9,762 nt of DNA, from assembly GCA_934364765.1 (NCBI GenBank), contig CAKRMO010000023.1, positions 1 through 9,762 of the forward strand, read 5' to 3'. Of this stretch, positions 6,783 through 9,762 are shown piece by piece (positions within the stretch are counted from its first letter, which is position 1; each line of letters begins with the position of its first letter). The notes below the pieces were generated by a model. The model was given only the letters and a program-made list of their open reading frames with translations, made no database searches and was not told the origin of the DNA. A program made the position numbers and the translations under genes. This DNA comes from an uncultured Bacteroidaceae bacterium. Its GTDB lineage: Bacteria; Bacteroidota; Bacteroidia; Bacteroidales; Bacteroidaceae.

Positions 6783-6866
6783 CGGAAAATTAGGTCTGAC
6801 GTAGTTTAAATTATGTCTGATATAATTTTTCCTGCATAGGACATGGTTTTTTCTACATCCGATGCA
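6783..6866 (-). repeat. Tandem array of four degenerate 21-bp units (copy 2, inverted)
   Basis: Read on the minus strand, units fall at 6866-6846, 6845-6825, 6824-6804 and 6803-6783, in the same order as copy 1. Cores are CATCGGATG, TGTCCTATG, TATCAGACA and CGTCAGACC. A gapless comparison of the first 76 bases with 210-285 gives 64 matches. Eleven of the 12 differences are transitions and most fall at Y or R positions of the core. In the heptapeptide frame this copy has a TAA stop in the third unit, so it cannot be a continuous coding repeat. It lies just beyond the operon terminators. Confidence 0.8.
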
Positions 6867-6919
6867 GTTTTCGGGGTGTTTGAAAAACAGCAATTAGTAT
6901 GGGCTTAGCAATAATTGTA

Positions 6920-6940
6920 GGGGCTTATGGCACACGCCCC
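6920..6940. repeat. Imperfect 21-bp palindrome
   Basis: GGGGC (6920-6924) and GCCCC (6936-6940) are inverted, and the interior adds three more complementary pairs around a central G, giving 8 of 10 possible pairs. There is no T-tract on the plus strand, so it is not an obvious terminator. It resembles the compact palindromes found in bacterial intergenic regions, but no second copy is seen in the window. Confidence 0.4.
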
Positions 6941-7061
6941 ATACGCAACCGCATAATCCTTCACCGCCGCTTATGGCGTTTGGGACGCGCATTATTTGCC
7001 GTTTTCGCCCCGCCGTGCTGCAATTAAAAAGCAACAATACGCGCATTTATCGAAATTTCCA

Positions 7062-7069
7062 TATCTTTG
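7062..7069 (+). promoter_or_regulatory. -7 promoter element of the rsmI operon, abutting the start codon
   Basis: TATCTTTG matches TAnnTTTG exactly and is followed by C. It ends four bases before the ATG at 7074, so transcription would begin at or within a few bases of the start codon. No clear TTG -33 element is found 19-21 bp upstream. The box also argues against any rsmI start upstream of 7074. Confidence 0.6.
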
Positions 7070-7073
7070 CAGT

Positions 7074-7775
7074 ATGGGAATGCTCTATGTAGTGCCCACC
7101 CCCGTGGGCAACCTTGAAGACATCACCGAACGCGCACTGAAAGTGCTGAAAGGCGTTGACCTGGTGCTTGCCGAGGACACCCGCACATCCGGGGTGCTTC
7201 TGAAGCACTACGGCATAAGCGCAAAACTATGCGCCCACCACAAGTTCAACGAACATCAGACCGCCGGGGCTTTCGCCTCGCGCATGGCGGCGGGCGAGAA
7301 TATGGCTCTTGTAACCGACGCCGGCACGCCGGGAATAAGCGACCCCGGCTATATGCTCGTAAGAGCCTGCGCCGACAAGGGGGTTGGGGTGCAATGCCTG
7401 CCGGGGGCGACGGCATTCGTCCCCGCGCTTGTTGACAGCGGGCTGCCGTGCGAAAGGTTCACATTCGAGGGCTTCCTGCCGCAGAAAAAAGGCAGGGCCA
7501 CGCGCATGGCAGCACTTGCAGGGGAGGAAAGGACAATGGTGTTCTATGAATCGCCCTACCGTGTGGCAAAAACCATGCAGCAGTTTGCCGAAACATTCGG
7601 GGCGGAGCGGCGGGCGTCGGCCACGCGCGAAATATCAAAGCTGCACGAGGAGACCGTGCGCGGCACACTCGGGGAACTGGCGCGGCATTTTGCGGAAAAC
7701 GAGCCGAAAGGCGAGTTTGTGATTGTCGTGGAAGGGCTGAACCGTAAAATCAGGAACAACGAAACCAAAAAATAA
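7074..7775 (+). CDS. rsmI: 16S rRNA (cytidine(1402)-2'-O)-methyltransferase RsmI
   Basis: This 233-residue SAM-dependent methyltransferase of the tetrapyrrole-methylase fold 2'-O-methylates C1402 in the decoding centre of 16S rRNA. Counting from the ATG at 7074, the motifs are YVVPTPVGNLED (5-16), LAEDTRTSG (32-40), the SAM-binding VTDAGTPGISDPG (80-92), LPGATA (109-114), YESP (158-161) and EFVIVVEG (214-221). It lacks the extra C-terminal helix-turn-helix region of longer RsmI proteins such as that of E. coli. A frame extension to 6996 is open but has no family similarity and crosses the promoter. ATGs at 7074 and 7080 are both possible; MGMLYVVPTPVGN fits the family best. The next gene starts 6 bp after the stop. 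Confidence 0.94.
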   Translation: MGMLYVVPTPVGNLEDITERALKVLKGVDLVLAEDTRTSGVLLKHYGISAKLCAHHKFNEHQTAGAFASRMAAGENMALVTDAGTPGISDPGYMLVRACADKGVGVQCLPGATAFVPALVDSGLPCERFTFEGFLPQKKGRATRMAALAGEERTMVFYESPYRVAKTMQQFAETFGAERRASATREISKLHEETVRGTLGELARHFAENEPKGEFVIVVEGLNRKIRNNETKK

Positions 7776-7781
7776 AATCTC

Positions 7782-8636
7782 ATGAAAAGAATTGTAATCT
7801 CCCTGCTCGCCGTGGCTTTGCTGGCGGCCTGCAACAACAAGAAAGAAGAGAAAAACCTGGCTTCACAAAACACCATTGACTCGCTCACCGACGTTGTAAA
7901 CCAGAAAAACAACGAGCTGAACGACATAATGAGCACATTCAACGACATTCAGGAGGGATTCCGCGAGATAAACGAGGCAGAGGGGCGCGTGAACATCGCC
8001 CGCAACAACGGCGAAACCAACGCCAAGGCCGACATCATGGAGAACATCTCGTTCATAAAGCGCACCATGCAGCTCAACAAGGAGCGCATAGCCAAACTGA
8101 AGGAGCAACTGAAGGAAAGCAGCTTCAACACGTCTAAACTGCAGTCAACCATAGAGAACCTGAACAAGGAGCTCGAGGCGAAAACCGCACGCATAGAGGA
8201 GCTGCAGGCGGAGCTTGACAGCAAGAACGCCCACATAGCCCATCAGGACAAGCAGATATCCGAGCTCAACACAAACGTCAACTCGCTAACCGCCGACAAC
8301 GCCGCAAAGGCGCGCGCCGTGGAGAGGCAGGACAAGCAGCTCAACACCGCGTGGTATGTGTTCGGCACAAAGAAGGAGCTGCACGAGCAGCGCATACTCG
8401 AAGGCTCGAGCAAGGTGCTCAAAGGAAACAACTTCAACAAAGACTACTTCACGAAAATAGACATAAGGGTTGACAAGGTGATAAAGCTCTACTCGAAAAG
8501 CGCGAAGCTGCTGACCAACCACCCGGCAGGCTCCTACTCGCTCGACAAGGACGCCAGCGGAATGTACACGCTGCGCATAACCAACCCCACGACTTTCTGG
8601 AGCGTGAGCAAATACCTTGTCGTGGTGGTGAAATAA
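7782..8636 (+). CDS. Coiled-coil lipoprotein, Cbp1-like
   Basis: This 284-residue lipoprotein has a signal peptide MKRIVISLLAVALLAAC with lipobox LAAC, so C17 would be lipidated. Residues about 26-180 are rich in Glu, Lys, Asn, Leu and Ile in heptad-like order (ELNDIMSTF, LKEQLKES, NKELEAKTARIEELQAEL), a long predicted coiled coil. The C-terminal globular part (about 185-284) has AWYVFGTKKEL, KIDIRVDKVIKL, KLLTNHPAGSY and FWSVSKYLVVVV. From memory this layout resembles Bacteroidales proteins annotated as Cbp1-family collagen-binding adhesins; that name is inferred by resemblance and adhesion is not shown here. It lies 6 bp after rsmI and 13 bp before the CorC-type gene, so it is co-transcribed with both. 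Confidence 0.85.
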   Translation: MKRIVISLLAVALLAACNNKKEEKNLASQNTIDSLTDVVNQKNNELNDIMSTFNDIQEGFREINEAEGRVNIARNNGETNAKADIMENISFIKRTMQLNKERIAKLKEQLKESSFNTSKLQSTIENLNKELEAKTARIEELQAELDSKNAHIAHQDKQISELNTNVNSLTADNAAKARAVERQDKQLNTAWYVFGTKKELHEQRILEGSSKVLKGNNFNKDYFTKIDIRVDKVIKLYSKSAKLLTNHPAGSYSLDKDASGMYTLRITNPTTFWSVSKYLVVVVK

Positions 8637-8649
8637 CAACAAAACATAG

Positions 8650-9762
8650 ATGACGGACATACTTATAATACTCCTCCTGATAATCCTCAACGGGTTTTTC
8701 TCGCTGGCGGAAGTGGCGCTTATTTCCGCAAGGAAGAACCGCATTGAGGCCATGGCAAAAGCCGGAAGCCGCTCGGCGGCTTCCGCGCTCAGGCTGATGA
8801 ACGACCCCGACCGCTTTCTCTCAACCGCGCAGGTGGGGATAACCATTGTGGCAATTCTCACGGGTCTTTTCTCCGGCGAAGAGTTTGCCGGACGCTTCGG
8901 CACGTTCCTCGCCTCGCTCGGAATGAGCGAAGTTTACGCAAAACCCGTGGCGCAGATACTCATTCTCGTAGTGGTAACATACATGTCGTGCGAACTCGGC
9001 GAGCTGTTCCCCAAGAAAATCGGCATAGACCGTGCCGAAAGCATGGCGAAGCTCACCGCGCCGCTCATGACATTCTTCTCGCGCCTGTCAATGCCCGTGG
9101 TGTGGCTGCTGTCTAAGAACACCGAGTTCATAGCCCGCTGCTGCAACCTCAACCCCGAAGACCACGGCGTTACCGAGGAGGAGATAAAGTCCATAATACA
9201 GGAAGGCACCGATGCGGGCGAGGTGCAGCAGGTGGAGCAGGACATAATGGAACGTGCGCTCGCGCTTGGCGACCAGAGCGTGGAGCAGGTGATGACGCAC
9301 AGAAGCGACATGGTTTTCCTTGAGGCGGACATGACATCCAAGGAGGTGCAGGACATAGTAACCGAAGAGACTTACGCCGCGTATCCCGTGGTAGGCGACG
9401 ACCCCGACGAGGTTATCGGCGTGGTTACGCTCAAGGATCTTGTGTCCAAGCTTTGGCAGAAAGATTTCTCGCTGCGGAAAATCTTGCACAAGCCGCTGTA
9501 TTTCCCGGAAAACATGACCGTTTACAAGGCTCTTGAGGAACTGAAGCGCAACAAGTTCAACCGCGCACTCGTGGTTGACGAGTTCGGCATTGTGCAGGGC
9601 ATAATAGTTTTGCGCGACATCATGGAAGGGCTTGTGGGGCAGATACCCGACGAGGACGAAACGCTCGACATTGTGGAAAACGCCGACCACAATTCATGGT
9701 CTGTCAGCGGCCAGTGCCAGTTCTACGATTTCCTTGCGTTTTTCGATGAAGAAGACCTTTAC
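8650..9762 (+). CDS. CNNM/CorC (HlyC)-family transporter, C-terminus beyond window
   Basis: A frame opens at the ATG at 8650 and stays open for 371 codons to the window edge. The N-terminal DUF21 (CNNM transmembrane) domain covers about residues 1-180, with hydrophobic segments near 2-19, 61-74, 98-113 and 135-154, and the family-like GELFPKKIG (117-125). A CBS pair follows at about 210-330, with VEQVMTHRSDMVFL, AAYPVVGDDPDEVIGVVTLKDL and NRALVVDEFGIVQGIIVLRDI. The text from about 338 (LDIVENADHNSWSVSGQ) is the start of the CorC_HlyC domain, which is cut off. Relatives are associated with Mg2+/Co2+ efflux or homeostasis; the older label 'hemolysin' is historical. It is the third gene of the rsmI operon, 13 bp after the lipoprotein gene. 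Confidence 0.92.
   Translation, partial: MTDILIILLLIILNGFFSLAEVALISARKNRIEAMAKAGSRSAASALRLMNDPDRFLSTAQVGITIVAILTGLFSGEEFAGRFGTFLASLGMSEVYAKPVAQILILVVVTYMSCELGELFPKKIGIDRAESMAKLTAPLMTFFSRLSMPVVWLLSKNTEFIARCCNLNPEDHGVTEEEIKSIIQEGTDAGEVQQVEQDIMERALALGDQSVEQVMTHRSDMVFLEADMTSKEVQDIVTEETYAAYPVVGDDPDEVIGVVTLKDLVSKLWQKDFSLRKILHKPLYFPENMTVYKALEELKRNKFNRALVVDEFGIVQGIIVLRDIMEGLVGQIPDEDETLDIVENADHNSWSVSGQCQFYDFLAFFDEEDLY

Larger units (their letters stand above)
6667..7073. other. Intergenic region between rsh and rsmI (407 bp)
   Basis: It holds two terminators (6667-6700 and 6739-6770), the inverted 21-bp array (6783-6866), an inverted repeat CAATTA/TAATTG (6891-6896 and 6912-6917), an imperfect palindrome (6920-6940), the word GCTTATGGC at 6923-6931 and again at 6969-6977, and the rsmI -7 element (7062-7069). 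No gene is credible here. The frame open from 6996 is only an upstream extension of rsmI that runs through the promoter. Confidence 0.8.

Noticed and set aside
6996..7073. Upstream extension of rsmI by 26 codons
   Set aside because: It contains the -7 promoter box and adds residues not seen in RsmI, whose family N-terminus fits the ATG at 7074.

Overview
The window looks like a chromosomal core segment from a member of the Bacteroidales (Bacteroidota). Three lines of evidence support this. The gene set is ParA/ParB, a DUF5683 membrane protein, an MltD-type lytic transglycosylase, an Rsh protein, a short RsmI and a Cbp1-like coiled-coil lipoprotein. Three promoters carry the Bacteroidota -7 element TAnnTTTG. 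Start codons lack strong Shine-Dalgarno sequences. The coding DNA is GC-richer than the AT-rich, repeat-bearing spacers. A family-level assignment cannot be made from this alone.

Layout. Positions 1-65 (minus strand) hold the first 21 codons of surE, cut by the window edge and divergent from everything else. Positions 66-630 are a divergent intergenic region with a surE promoter, a tandem 21-bp repeat array (211-294), a second repeat-like segment (about 361-531) and a well-formed parA promoter (567-596). Positions 631-6666 are a compact five-gene plus-strand operon: parA, parB, a DUF5683 gene, an mltD-like transglycosylase gene and a full-length RelA/SpoT gene, with spacings of 33, -4, 9 and 7 bp. 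Two hairpin-plus-T-tract terminators follow it. Positions 6667-7073 form a second spacer, holding an inverted copy of the 21-bp array (6783-6866), an imperfect palindrome and a promoter that abuts the next start codon. Positions 7074-9762 hold a second plus-strand operon: rsmI, a coiled-coil lipoprotein gene and a CNNM/CorC-type transporter gene that runs off the window.

The first operon joins chromosome segregation (ParAB), an unstudied membrane protein, peptidoglycan remodelling and (p)ppGpp metabolism in one transcript. That suggests coordination of segregation, wall growth and nutrient status. The second joins 16S rRNA methylation with two envelope proteins. The proteins all belong to recognisable families, and no new enzymatic system is visible. 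The most unusual signal is non-coding: two oppositely oriented, 84-bp arrays of four degenerate 21-bp units flank the par-rsh operon. They share 64 of 76 bases without gaps, and 11 of the 12 differences are transitions. Each unit has a dyad-like core YRTC-N-GAYR, and the array can also be read as a heptapeptide-coding repeat.
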